Assembly (NCBI GenBank): GCA_018398765.1
Contig: JAHBMJ010004705.1
Span: forward strand, 62,001-126,000
DNA: 64,000 nt
Origin: Chromera velia
Lineage: Eukaryota > Sar > Chromeraceae
Reading direction: 5' to 3'
In this document: positions 1 through 11,154 of the stretch, one piece after another
How the letters are laid out: each line of letters begins with the position of its first letter
How positions within the stretch are numbered: the first letter of the stretch is position 1
Program-made: the position numbers and the translations under genes
The notes under the pieces: generated by a model
What the model saw: only the letters and a program-made list of their open reading frames with translations
What the model was told of the DNA's origin: nothing
Databases searched by the model: none

Positions 1-54
1 GTTTAACTTGACAGATTCAATGAATATTTCGTATTCTGCACTGAGTGAGTGCAG

Positions 55-674
55 GAAGATGGTTCCACGACAAGAAAGCGATCTTCAACTTCTTGCCCGT
101 GAAGATTCCCCATGGGGCCCTCGAGGGAGGGGGGGCGCCTCTGGAGGGGGGCACGGGGTCCAAGCAGAAGGCACTCAGCCTGTCGTGTGACGGCAACTTC
201 ATCACATTCCACTTCCAGAGGGTCTGCTGCGTTCGAAACTTTCTTGTGTCGTTTGATCAGTATAAGAACGGAATGAGGCTTTCCGTTGTTTCCGATGATG
301 CCAGAATTGTATATGGAGACGCTTCAGAGAAGGAAGGCTTCACTGCAAGCACCGGGATGTTTGTGCGTCGTGCTTTGTGTTTACCGATGTTTTTGATGCA
401 TTCCCCCCTCATGAGGATGTCTTTCTTTGTATTTCAGTGCCTCCATTCTTCAGTTTTTCCCTTTGTGGTCTTATTCTCTCATGCACCCTTTCTCTTGTGA
501 CTCACCGCCATTTTCCCCCCTCTCTATAACGCAGACGGCTCCTTTAAGCTAGTCCCTTTCTCCTCTGCTTCTCCTTGTTTCGGTCTTCTATTTTGCACAC
601 GTTTTTCGTTCCTGTCTGCTGTTCTCTGCATCAGGGTTTTCTCGTATTCGCATTATTCTCTATATATACATGTG

Positions 675-722
<48 letters not shown>

Positions 723-1714
723 TGCAGCCCGACCCAAGTGCCTCCACCGCCCCAGGTTCAGCAGGCTCCCTCACACAGGGGGCACACCACCCCCCACTGC
801 TTCTTCAGACGGCAGTCTCCCTCTCCTCTCAGACGCAGGCAGAGACGGCAGAGGAGTCTGCAAAGGCGAGAACAGAGAAGGAGAAAGGCCCCATCTCACC
901 CCTGGCAGCCTACCTGCCTGAGTGGGAGGGCCTCGACTTCTTCCTTCCCTCTGTGCACCACAAAAAAGAAACTCTCAGCAAACAGGCCAACAGCAACAGC
1001 CAACAGCAGCAGCAGCAGCTTCTGCAGGAGAGCAATCGCAGTGCAGTCTCTTCCCTCTCTCTGAGTGGAGGAGCAGGTGTGCCAGAGACGAATGAGCAGA
1101 AGCCCCTCTCGCACGAACCCAACCAGAGAAGTCCTTCAGCCTCTCTCTCAAGGTCAAAATATCTGTCTGTTCTCGATGGGGTCCGCTTGCCTGCTGATCA
1201 GAAGCAGGTGAAGGGAAAGAAGGGAGGGAAGTTAGCTCTTGTTGCAGAATCTGCCGACAGGGACCGTCAGGTCCAGGGTGGGTACCTGGCTGCTCTGGAT
1301 GGATTGAAGGATGATTTGGAGGAGGAGAGGAAGCAGGCAGAGCAGCAGCAGAAGAGAACTCCGGATGATGAGAGGAGAATCAGAGCGAATGAGGATGCGT
1401 GGCAGAGACTTCTGAATGGAGACACGAGTGGAGTGATGGCTGTTGCCAACAACGAGTTGGGGTTGAAGGCTTCAGACCCCTCCTCTTCCTCTTCTTCTAG
1501 CAGCAGCACAGACCCCAATCAAAAGACAGAAAACAGCGAGAGTACCGACACTCAAAGCAGCGGTGCGACGTCAGACTCGTCTTCTTCATTGGCCAACAGG
1601 GGAGAAGAGACCTCTGGGTCTTCGTCTTCGGTCTCTTCGTCTTTGGAAGGAGAGGGGACAGGAGATGGGAGTAACCTCAAAGACGCAGTTGTGTCACGAG
1701 AGGGAGACAAGCTG

Positions 1715-1746
<32 letters not shown>

Positions 1747-1843
1747 GTTTGATTGTTGGTGTTGTTCTTTTGTCTTTGTTCTTTCTTTCTTTTTGTCTGT
1801 GGTGTTCATGAAGAAAAAGAGGGAGAAGAAGAAGAAACGTATA

Positions 1844-1875
<32 letters not shown>

Positions 1876-4800
1876 TTTTGTCTGACTGGATGGACGCCTG
1901 GATCGCTTGTTGTCTGTGAGGGAAAAAGAATGATGCATGCAAGTAGTTTGCCTGTTCGACATCTTTGCCAATGAAAAAACAAGCAAAGATGAAAAGGAAA
2001 GAAAGAAGAAGGCAGAGGGAGAGACGACCAGGATGGAGTCTGCCTTTTTTCCGGCTCTATCAGACGTGTGCGCTGTGCCTGCCTTAGCTGCCTGTTTCAC
2101 TTCGCTCATGCCGATTAGTTCTTTGTGGCTTTTTGAACCTCCCGGCCTCAAGCAAGCTGTGTAAATGCTCTCTGTCTGACAACCTGAAACTGAAGTTTTC
2201 AATCCATTGTAATGAGACGGGTGGACTCTTTTGCTCTCTTCATCGCTTCCTTTTTCTTTCTTTTGGTCTTGAAAGTCCATTCGTCACAGCGATTTCTCTG
2301 CCTTCCTGTCTCCTTTTCTCCCTTCGCATCTTGCTCTGCTTGCAGTCAGTGACTGTTCCTCTGGATGCCTCTCTCCTCGAGAAATTCCGAAAACAGATGA
2401 TTGAAGACGGCAACAAACTCTCGGTTGGTTGGTTGGTCATCAATGAATGAATGAATGAATGAATGAATGAATGACGCTCAACGGCGAGAAACTCTTTTTT
2501 TCACTGAATGAATGGATGAATCCAGGAACGAGGAGAGAAGAGGCATTGACTTTCGTTGTGTCTGTCCTGTGCAGGAGGGGCATCCTGTCTCTTCAGTCTG
2601 AAACTTCCAGTCCTTCCATTCGCCTTTTCTCCTTTGGTTCAGGCGGGTCTCCCTTTTCCCCTCCCAGAACTTCCGTCTTCGTGCCCATGTGTTTTCGAAA
2701 ATCACTTGAATCCACGTGCCTCCCTCCCCTTTGCATGAGACCGACCGACCGACCCTGCAGGCCGACATGAAGCTTCTGGAGCAGAAGGCCTCCACTAAGG
2801 CCGCGCAGTCGACCAAAATCGGCTTGTCGGGACTGCACCTTCAAACGACCTCAGTCCACCCAGAGATCCGACCGCACACTCAGCCGACACAGAAGACAGA
2901 GACACCCGCTCTTGTCCTCGCACAGCAGGCGCCTGCTCCGACAGAGAGGAAGGCTCCTTCTTCCTCTTCTTCCACTCTGCAGGAACAGCAGCAGTCTGTC
3001 TCTACATCCTCCGCCGCTCCGGGCGTCAACGGGCCTTTCAGTCCACAGGCCCAGGGACACGGAGGTGCAGGTGGAGGAGGAGGGGGGATCTTCGGGGAGC
3101 CGTTCGAGGTCACACCGGAGTCTCTACAGGTCCGTGAAGGCGAGAAGGAGTAATGATTGTAGACCAGACTGATTTGCATGCAAAAGCAAAATGAGGATTT
3201 GCAGTCACTCATGGAGAAAATACACTTGATGTGCGTTTCTGCATTCGCTTATTTGAATGTCTCAAGTGTCTTTGGTTTCCCTTTTGGTTGCATCAATGCG
3301 CAGCTTTCCTTTTTTCCTACGCGCAATTCCTTTGCTTTCCTGCTAGTACAGCATCCTCTTCAGTGTGGATGGGATTGATGTGCCCGCCTCACCCTTTGTC
3401 TATCTGGGGCTCTCTTCATTTGTAGTTCTTCCCTTTGAAGGTCCTTCTACAAGCCACTTCAATTTCTACGACCTGAAACCGCCTTTTTCTGAAACCCTCC
3501 CCCCTGAATGCCTTGTCACAGGACCCTCAACAGCAACCAGCACACGCCTCGGCCTCCAACAGAAAACAGCAGACGGAGACGGAGATGGGTGCTGCAGCAG
3601 GCGCGTCAGCAGGGCAGACGCAAAGCAACAAAGCAGAAGGACAAACGCACCAGCACATGCACCAACAAGTCCAGATCGGGGGCAGCCAGCAGGAAGAAGA
3701 CGGCCAGCAGGGAGAGGAGGAGGGAGAGGAGACGGACTTCGGAATGCAGGGCCAACTTGTGGCAGAGGAGATGCTCAGAGTCGCCATGCCGGCTCCTGTG
3801 GATGTCCGTTCGTTGGTCTTGCGTGGGATCATTTCTTTGTTTTGTTTTTTGCATCCCTCTCCGTCCTCGGTTTGTTGCTTCTCTTCCTTCTGCTTTTTTT
3901 CCCGTGTAATTTTGAATGCCCCAGTGCTCTTTTGACATTCCAATGAAACGGGTAGGTGTTGTTCCAAGTGACTGTAGCGTGACGAACCTGTGTGCATCTT
4001 TTTGCTGGCTGTAACTTTCTGCGCCCGAGAGAAAGAAACGGAGACAGACAGACAAACACACAATGGAAGAGAAGGAAGGCAAGAAGGGAGAAATGGCCCC
4101 CCGTTCCCGGATCACCCCCGTTGTCCTGCCAGTGGTTCGCTGTCTGTCGGTGCCCTCCCTTCACGCTTCCTTGTTCAGTTTTCACCTTCCGCCTCTCTCT
4201 CTTCTGCCCACGGGAATGAATCCCTCTCTCTATTCCTTTTTTCCATTTTTTGGTTCTCCCCTCCCCTTGATTTCTCCCCTCCCGTGCTGGTCCTGCTTGG
4301 CTGCAGCCCCTGAAGGTGTTTGCGGTCCAGTTCGCACCCGAGTTGTTGATCGTCGTTGTGCCCAAGAGGGCACTGCGAGCAGGGAACGAGGGGGGGGGCA
4401 GCGGGGCCTCGGGTCAGTCAGAGAGTTGATTGATTGAACTGCCGATTTGAAGAGAGAGAAGGGAGCTGCTGGGGTGTGCTTGAAATTCCTTTCTGGTGAT
4501 CGCACCCTTCTTGACTTTTTTGCCGGGTGCTTCTCGAGAGCCGGGCCAATCGTGATTGAATGAATGTGAGAGGCAGACAGGCAGAAAAAAAAAAGTCTCA
4601 AGCATCCATCGATAGACAGATGGGCAGAGAGGATGGGATGGAGGACCGGGCACCCACTCTGTCTGTCAGACTCGTTGATTCGGCCCTGCACAGCGTGTTG
4701 ATTGTTTGTTTACCTTTTCCTTCCTGATTCGATCTTCTTTTTCTGAATCAGGAAGGCGAAATGACCCCGGCTTCTCTTCTGGAGGGTCCACCCCGTCCCG

Positions 4801-4944
4801 CACCTCAAGAAATTTTCCTCTGCCTGTCCATGAATGTCCTTATGGTGTGTTCTGACGATCCACCCGCTTCTCGTTTCTCGCTGGATTTCTGTGCAGGAAC
4901 ATTCGCAACCCGTTCTGTGGAGCTTCCGGTGTTTGACATGCGAG
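55..4944 (+). CDS. Unrecognised Ser/Gln-rich protein, 8 internal exons, partial at both ends
   Basis: Eight exons can be chained with matching phases: 55-221, 728-1714, 2346-2423, 2761-3129, 3522-3815, 4307-4412, about 4752-4840 and 4897-4944. Each begins after a CAG-type acceptor and ends at a GT donor, and no stop codon interrupts the chain. The first exon gives a compact globular-looking segment (GRWFHDKKAIFNF, then CDGNFITFHFQ). Exon 2 (329 codons) is low complexity, with Gln and Ser runs and a charged stretch with short helices such as DLEEERKQAEQQQ. Exon 6 encodes a hydrophobic beta-like segment (PLKVFAVQFAPELLIVVV). Exon 4 has a Gly run near its end. I do not recognise the family. The start lies left of the window and the 3' end may continue past the assembly gap at 5083. 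Long disordered linkers between short ordered pieces would suit a scaffold or regulatory protein, but that is inference. The 5' end of exon 7 and the short exon 8 are the least certain parts. Confidence 0.55.
670..720. repeat. (TG)n microsatellite abutting a 3' splice site
   Basis: An almost pure TG tract runs to within seven bases of the acceptor (tctgcag) of the 987-base exon at 728. It occupies the place of the polypyrimidine tract. Confidence 0.9.
1715..1877. repeat. (GTCT)n tracts at an intron 5' end
   Basis: The intron after exon 2 of the first gene opens directly with gtctgtctgtctg, and a second GTCT tract sits at about 1844-1877. The first tract starts in register with the splice-donor GT, so several shifted copies of the donor dinucleotide lie side by side. 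Confidence 0.85.
2424..2473. repeat. (GTTG)n then (TGAA)n at an intron 5' end
   Basis: The intron begins gttggttggttgg and passes into a tgaatgaatgaa tract that ends near 2473. As at 1715, a tetranucleotide repeat starts at the donor GT. Confidence 0.8.
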
Positions 4945-5040
4945 GTCTGTGCATGGGTGGGTGGGTGAGGACCCTCACTCACTGAATGAGGAGACTGAAG
5001 AGAGTTCTGAGAGACCAGAACACGGCAAGCACTCTCGCAT

Positions 5041-5140
5041 ACACACACACACACACACACACGCACACAGAGAGAGAGAGGGNNNNNNNNNNNNNNNNNN
5101 NNNNNNNNNGGGGGGGGGGGGGGGAGGGAGAGAGAGAGAG
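5041..5140. other. Assembly gap (27 N) inside CA/GA/poly-G sequence
   Basis: Bases 5083-5109 are N. They are flanked by a CA tract and GA repeat on the left and a poly-G run then GA repeat on the right. The gap looks like a failed read-through of simple sequence, and its true length is unknown. Confidence 0.95.
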
Positions 5141-5333
5141 AGATACACGGACAGTCCCACAGCCAGATCGATGCAGACGAGCTTCTGCCAATTCATGAGG
5201 GACAGCATTCGTTCAACCAACGGTCGACAAGGCGTGCAAGTGAAGAGAGAGCATCCCACCATTCTTACATTTGATTGCAACGCCCTAGCTGGTCACCCAG
5301 ACTTCTTTCCCCGCAAATCTCTGTCTCTCCCGT

Positions 5334-5370
<37 letters not shown>

Positions 5371-6559
5371 TGTGTGTTTGTGCGTGGATGTGTGCGGTCG
5401 TGCGTGTGTGTGTGTGTGTGTGTGTGTGTTCATCGACCAGTGGAGCCTTCGTGCTGTCAGTTCTCATGCTAATTTGGCATGCATCGGACCAAGCGAGAAA
5501 AGCTGTATTCAATCGCTGAAGATAGCATTCCGCCCTCACTTCCCCCTGCGAACCTTCCTTTCTTCTTCTTTCTGCAGGCCAACCCGTGGGGGGAGACAAG
5601 GAGAGTGTTATAATTTGAAAAGAGAGAAAGAAAGGAAGAAGGGTCAATACGCGCTGGAGCGTGTTTTCGTGAACAGGAGAAAGGGGCAGTGGGTGGGTCT
5701 CCGGTAGGGGAGGGGAGGGAAAAGGATGCCCAAGCAGGTAGATTGTTCCCTGACTGCCTGGCTTGTCGACAGCGACTGGATGGGCACTCACCTAATTCTT
5801 TTGTGAATGCCGGGGGGTCGGTGTGAGTTTGCATGGCATTGAGGGAGAATAGTGAAGGAGCCGAGCGGGACGTGCTTGACATGAGCAATTTCATCCATGC
5901 AATGAGGCAGGTGACGGGGGGGAGGGCAAAGGAGGTTCATGCCCTGTGGCACAGCTGAGGTCACATAGATAGGTCATCGGGCAGAAAGAGAAAGGAAAAG
6001 AAAACCCTCATGCAACTGAGAGAAGGCAAGAAAACGACAAAGCATGAAAGTGCAAACAAAGGGGCAGAATCTTCTTGTTGGATACATCAAACACATTTGA
6101 ACAGAAAGCAAAGACAACATCCAGACATGTGTCTCACATGGAATCAATCAGTTGGGCATTTCAGATCTGGAAAATCGACGTCTTTCACCACCTTTGCGAC
6201 GGTCTCGACTTACCTACCACCCTTTCCGTCGTTTTTTGCATTGCAAGGCGCTTCTGTCAAGCCCTCCCAATGGTTCCGTACCTCTCAGACTGACCCGCCT
6301 GTAAATTCAATCTAGTTCAATTCACTTTTTTTAATTTAATGTAATTAAATTGAATTGAGGTGGTTAAGAGTATACACATGTCCCTATTAACGGCGAAAGT
6401 TCTAGTGAAAGTTGCTCTAAGGTACCACTACTAGTGAAACACTTACCAGTTATCACTTAATCATACATAAATTAAGGTTAATTGTATTTATAATTTCTAA
6501 TATAAATGCTAAAGTTAAGTGATAAGTGATTTAGTGGTGCCCTTGAGCACTGTCGCCGT
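5141..6559. other. Non-coding stretch, no supported gene
   Basis: The stretch holds CT repeats (about 5339-5368) and GT repeats (about 5369-5430). From about 6315 it turns AT-rich, with short self-complementary pieces around 6330-6360. Short reading frames here have no splice context or protein-like composition that I can defend. The base composition changes abruptly near 6560, where the mobile element's GC-rich repeats begin. Confidence 0.6.
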
Positions 6560-6669
6560 TTTGTCTTGTAAAGGTCGCCCCCGCAAACGGCAGCGGGGTA
6601 TGCCCCATCGCTGAGGCTCAGACCAGCTCAGACCACACCCCGTGGCCCGCCTAAAATCTCTTCCAGGCC

Positions 6670-6955
6670 GTTTTCAATCAACTCTCGACTTCCGTAGTCG
6701 CACTTCTGTAGTCGCCCCTCACCGGCGAGTCACCGCCGCCTAGCATTGCCGCCCCCAACGACCGCCCGGGGCGCTTCCCCGCCAAGTATTACCCCCGACT
6801 TCCGTAGTCGTACTTCTGTAGTCGCCCCTCACCGGCAAGTCACCGCCGCCTAGCATTGCTACCCCCGACGACCGCCCGGGGCGCTTCTCCACCAAGTATT
6901 ACCCCCGACTTCTGTAGTCACACTTCTGTAGTTGCCCCTTACTACCGCCTAACAG
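6670..6955 (-). repeat. Left subterminal repeat array (about 2.3 units of ~110 bp)
   Basis: Units begin near 6681, 6796 and 6906 with cgactt(c)(c/t)gtagtcg followed by acttctgtagt. Each contains the core cgcctagcattgc and cccggggcgctt(c/t). The units are the reverse complement of the right-hand array, with about 14 extra bases (an added gtcaccgccg-like piece) that explains the longer period. Confidence 0.85.
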
Positions 6956-7204
6956 CATGATACGGCACATCATTTTTGCGGAGACGGCCGGAGTAGGCCG
7001 GAGCTAGCAAATCGACGAATTACTTCATCTATCCACGCCGAGTCAACGGAAAGACTCTGAAAGAGAATGATAGGGAATATTGACTATGCATACTCATGAC
7101 CTGCCCTTACGCATAATGTAATACTGTCCAAGTTTCAGTGACTTCTGATTTTGATTCACTGCCGACCAAACGACCTCCCTGCATGAACCTAACTATCACT
7201 TGAA

Positions 7205-7380
7205 AGTTCAGGCTGCATTTTTGGATAAGCTTGAAAGTCTGTGCCACAGGCGCGGATCATTTACGGTGTCTTAGAAGCCAAAGCCGCATATATATCTGGA
7301 TGGTGTCTTGACTGTCTACGCTGCAGGCATGGACAGTCTCTTGAAAAACGATGCCGCAGATAGAGATCATCTTGATTATA
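7205..7380. repeat. Degenerate ~35-bp tandem motif upstream of the pseudogene
   Basis: Three or four loose copies share the pattern gtctt/gtct followed by a GCCGCA or GCTGCAG core and a gatcat or atatctgga tail (near 7232, 7270, 7304 and 7340). They could be worn transcription-factor or transposase sites. Copy similarity is low, so this is a tentative call. Confidence 0.35.
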
Positions 7381-7425
7381 TTTTCTTAAGTAGTATTTAG
7401 GTTTAGGGAGCTTGACCAAATAAAA

Positions 7426-9448
7426 ATGTGGAGTCCGTTATTCGTAGCTCTTTTTGTTGCATTCGTCAAGGGCTTCTTACTCCGGTCCCCTGTCCAGAGG
7501 TCGCTCTTCCGCTCCACTTTTTACTCTCACAGTGCTGTGAAGGATCAGTGTGAAGGCTTGGAACCCACCATCGAGGTGCGGCTGAAAGAGCGTTTCGATT
7601 CGAACCTCCAGAACCACACGGGTCTGTGCCGCGACTGGGAGACTTACAAGGCCTCACTCCCAGTGCGAGAGACGGGAGAAAGGTGGCTTCGTCTGTATAC
7701 GCTGCCTTACTGGGGGGTAGAGGATGACCAGGAGGATGACTTGCTGCGGCTAGCAAAGCAACTTGAGCTTAAAGGCGACGATCGCAAGCTTGTCAAGTCC
7801 ATCTGCTCACCGACAAAGACTGGAAAGACCACCAGTGTCTTGCCAGCCTTCCTTGAGAGCAACTTCACCCATTATCTCTACCTCGCCTTCGACAATAACG
7901 GGCGGCGAAGGTTTGAAGTTTCTCCATACACACCGTGCCATGACATTAAGGTCGCGAAGAAGCAGGGAGCAGCCTTTGCGGTAGAGTGTGTGAGAATTCT
8001 CCTGGAGAAACTGGACAAGCAAGGCCCACACGAGGTCTAGCACGAGGTACCCCGAAACGACCGACCGCCATCTGTTGAGGACTCGCAAACAGTTTTGAGC
8101 GAACTGGTGGACCGGACATTGGGTGAGAATAGTGGAGTTCTCATCTACGTCGACAAGCACAGAAGAATGTGCCAGTGTACAGAGGCCAAGAATGATCCCG
8201 GTGCTTCATTTTCGTGAGGCGCCATGGAGGCGCTTGCCAACAGAACTTCAGTTGTGGCGACGTTTACTGAGCCACCCCCTCTTGAACTGAAGGGATCGTC
8301 TCAGGTCTGTCACGATTCCATTGCCCTTCCCCGCATCGACGTTGACAAGGTGATACACTACCTCGCTACCCGCCATCCCGTTTCCAAAAAGTACCCCCAC
8401 CTTCGCTTCCCCCAGTGAAGAACGCACGTCGTGATGAGCAGTGCCTTCTGGTAACCCTGAAGCTGCGCTTTGCCATGGCTCTCGAGGCAAAGAAGGCGCT
8501 CGGAGCCTTGCACCTGCCAGGATGTAGGCCAGAAGACGTAGACGAGTTCATCGACCACTTTGCTGACAAGCTGTCAAAGGTAAAAGTCGGGGAAGGGAAG
8601 GAGACTTGTGCCAGCTGAAGGGTGCAATCAGCGCCTGTCCCATCGAATTCCTGAAAGGCATCTCGGACGATCCACACGCTACTGACCTATTGGGCGGGAT
8701 GGAGAATGAGAAAGTGTGGGGCGCCCGTGGGCTGAGGAACCTTGTTGTGCTCTGAGACGGACACATCAGTGCATCCCTTACTCACCTCTTATTCTGCCGC
8801 CCCCCTTCTACACAGTTAGCCTTACAAAATGTGTACGAATTCTGTGTAAGCCGCTTCGAGGGGGTTCTGAGGGATATTCTTGAGGAAGAATCAATAGACG
8901 CCGTGTCAAGAGCCCCCCTGCAGGAGGCATATCTGTGGGCAATCGCTTGCCAGTCCGCGCATGAAGGAAGACTCCGTTTTCATAAACGGGTCTTTCAGTT
9001 TCGCTGTGCAGATGTTTGTGGGGGACGAATCTTTCCCAAAAAAATGAAAAAGAAAACTGTTGCAGGCAAAGTTAGCCATCTGCAGCCGGACATCATATAC
9101 TATGCCATGGAGCCAGTACGAGGCCACCCGGGTATGTCCACCCACCCGTGTACAGATATGTTTTTTCGCACTCGAAAAGGCGAGGTAGTCCTTGTTGACG
9201 TCACAGGAGGGAGAGACAACGATACAAAGTTAAGCAGATTAGAGAGCGAAATCCTGCAGATTCAGATGAACGAAACTGCTGAAGCCTTGGATGCCACCAT
9301 TTATGGAGTACTGCTTACACCTGCGGAGTTGGCAGCATCGACGCAGAGGCTGATTGAAGGTGGTGGCACAATACAGATAGTGTGCGAACAAGATGCACAC
9401 AGCCTTCTGGGAGGGCTAGACCAGGTGTTTCAGCATATGACTCACTGA
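7426..9448 (+). pseudogene. CRN/RHS-like P-loop NTPase plus restriction-fold nuclease, inactivated
   Basis: From the ATG at 7426 the frame runs to 8418, broken by in-frame TAG (8038-8040) and TGA (8218-8220). It shifts frame near 8405 and again near 8590, then continues to 9448 with one more TGA (8753-8755). Conceptual pieces show a hydrophobic start (WSPLFVALFVAFVKGFLL), a Walker-A-like SPTKTGKTTS near residue 127, and a Walker-B-like VLIYVDKHRRM encoded at 8137-8169. A following TEPPPLELKGSS segment is typical of this NTPase type. The C-terminal part has a restriction-fold-like core: PDIIYYA, then GEVVLVDVTGGRD at about 9178-9216. Family knowledge: CRN-type eukaryotic effectors and kinetoplastid RHS proteins pair such an NTPase with a nuclease, and transposon-borne relatives are known. 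The position between inverted repeat arrays says it is the element's own gene. Each break could follow one substitution or one small indel, so decay looks moderate. A genuine short intron at one of the breaks is possible but cannot explain all of them. Confidence 0.6.
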
Positions 9449-9450
9449 CT

Positions 9451-9530
9451 TATGATGATGATGATAGCATTGCATGATGGCCTATAGACCGATTAATAAT
9501 AATAATGATAATGATGATGATTTGACTAAG
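9451..9530 (+). repeat. ATG/AAT-trinucleotide motif shared in inverse with 11572-11665
   Basis: Just downstream of the pseudogene stop lies gatgatgatgatag, then gcatgatggcctatagaccgattaat and further aat/gat runs. The reverse complement of the same string, including cggtctataggccatcat, occurs at 11605-11648. Confidence 0.75.
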
Positions 9531-9714
9531 CCCCGATTACAACGCAATTCGCGCTCCCGGGCAGTCCATATATTTTCATATCAAACTAGCCTTTTAAAAA
9601 CTGATGTTCAAAAGTAGCTCCTAGTGTTACTCACAACTAATAACCTGTTTGACTATGCATGCCTGTTGGATATAGTTTTGATATATTTGTAATTATCCTA
9701 GTAATCATCCCCCG

Positions 9715-10440
9715 GCCCGGCGGTCGGGGGCGTCAATGCTAGGTGGCAATGAAGGGCGACTATAGAAGTTGAGGGTAATACTTAGCAGGGAAGCGCCCCG
9801 GGCAGTCGGGGGCGGTAATGCTAGGCGGCGGTGAGGGGCGACTACAGAAGTACGACTACAGAAGTCGAAGGTAATACTTGGCGGGGAAGCGTCCCGGGCG
9901 GTTGAGGGCTACAATGCTAGGCGGTGGTGAGGGGTGACTACAGAAGTGCGACTACAGAAGTCGAGGGTAATACTTGGCGGGGAAGCGCCCCGGGCGGTCG
10001 AGGGCTACAATGCTAGACAGCGGTGAGGGGCATCAGTCACTACAGAAGTGCAACTACAGAAGTCGAGGGTAATACTTAGCAGGGAAGCGCCCCGGACGGT
10101 CAGGGGCGGTAATGCTAGGCGGCGGTGAGGGGCGACTACAGAAGTGCGACTACAGAAGTCGAGGGTAATACTTGGCGGGGAAGCGTCCCGGGCGGTTGAG
10201 GGCTACAATGCTAGGCAGTGGTGAGGGGTGACTACAGAAGTGCGACTATAGAAGTCGAGGGTAATACTTGGCGGGGAAGCGCCCCGGGCGGTCGAGGGCT
10301 GCAATGCTAGGCGGCGGTGAGGGGCGACTACAGAAGTGCGACTACAGAAGTCGAGGGTAATACTTGGCGGGGAAGCGTCCCGGGCGGTTAGGGGCGGCAA
10401 TGCTAGGCGGCGGTGAGGGGTGACTACAAAAGTCGAGGGT
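9715..10440 (+). repeat. Right subterminal repeat array (about 7 units of ~96 bp)
   Basis: The motif gagggtaatact (or gaaggtaatact) recurs at about 9771, 9867, 9963, 10064, 10161, 10257 and 10353, a period of 96 bases with one unit of 101. Every unit contains ggcggggaagcg, cccgggcggt, caatgctaggc and paired gactacagaagt half-sites. Differences between units are mostly C/T or G/A changes (for example gcgccccggg versus gcgtcccggg). The array inversely matches the left one, so it is the right arm of the element. Units are contiguous, with no spacers, so it is not CRISPR-like. Confidence 0.9.
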
Positions 10441-11102
10441 TTCTTTGTTGCACACACGCAGCCTAATTAAGCCTTTACATGTAACGTGCTTTACACATTA
10501 CGCTTCTTTTTTCACCAGAAAAGGCACGATCGTTGATTCATTAATAAGAATTATTATCACTTGCATGACAAGATCAAGATTAAAAACCCGTTCATAGTTG
10601 TTTTTTTTGCTGACTTGGGATGAAAAAGAAAAAAGATGAATATCAGGACAATAATAGAAATGAGATTGAAATATTTAGTTTGAACTTTAAAAGTTTTTTT
10701 TATCTGTCTATCTTCCATTTATCTGAGTAGGTTGATTTTTCTTTGTTCCTTTATCTTAAAGGAGCGATGGGCTTTGATACTAGCTTTGATACTCCTCTCT
10801 CTTCTGGTTAGGTTGGACTCCCTACTTTTTTGATTCCATACTCAGTGTTTGGCGACTCACTAATAAACAAAGACCTGCCAAAAGAAAGAGATCACAAACC
10901 GTCTATACAAGTTCTTAAGCTTTCATACTGAGCTTCCAATCGGTTAACCTTTCTTTTCCTCTTTCCGTATTTGGGCCAAGCAGTACAACCCTTCTCTTCT
11001 TATTGGATCTCTTCTTTTTCCTTTTTTCCACTCAAGATGAGGCCCTCCTTGCACAGAAACAGAGAAAAGAGAACAACAACCATCGCTCTTATTTTTCTTT
11101 CG

Positions 11103-11154
<52 letters not shown>

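Larger units (their letters stand above)
6560..10440 (+). mobile_element. Decayed inverted-repeat element carrying a CRN/RHS-like NTPase-nuclease pseudogene
   Basis: A broken P-loop NTPase plus nuclease frame (7426-9448) lies between two GC-rich repeat arrays that are reverse complements of each other. The left array (about 6670-6955) carries units reading tccgtagtcg ... gcgcttccccgccaagtat. The right array (about 9715-10440) carries the complement, atacttggcggggaagcg ... gactacagaagtcgag. Inverted tandem subterminal repeats around a nuclease-type gene are the usual build of a DNA transposon. Eukaryotic CRN/RHS-type NTPase plus restriction-fold modules have been proposed to come from such transposons. 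The exact ends and any target-site duplication are not visible by eye. The element must be inactive unless helped, because its only long frame has three in-frame stops and two frame changes. Confidence 0.6.

Noticed and set aside
8038-8755. Reassigned stop codons (TGA or TAG as sense) in the NTPase-nuclease pseudogene
   Set aside because: Two frame changes are also present, and other genes in the window end normally at TGA and TAG, so simple decay explains it better.
9715-10440. Regular ~96-bp repeats that could suggest a CRISPR-like array
   Set aside because: Units are contiguous with no unique spacers, differ from each other by point changes, and have an inverted partner array on the left.
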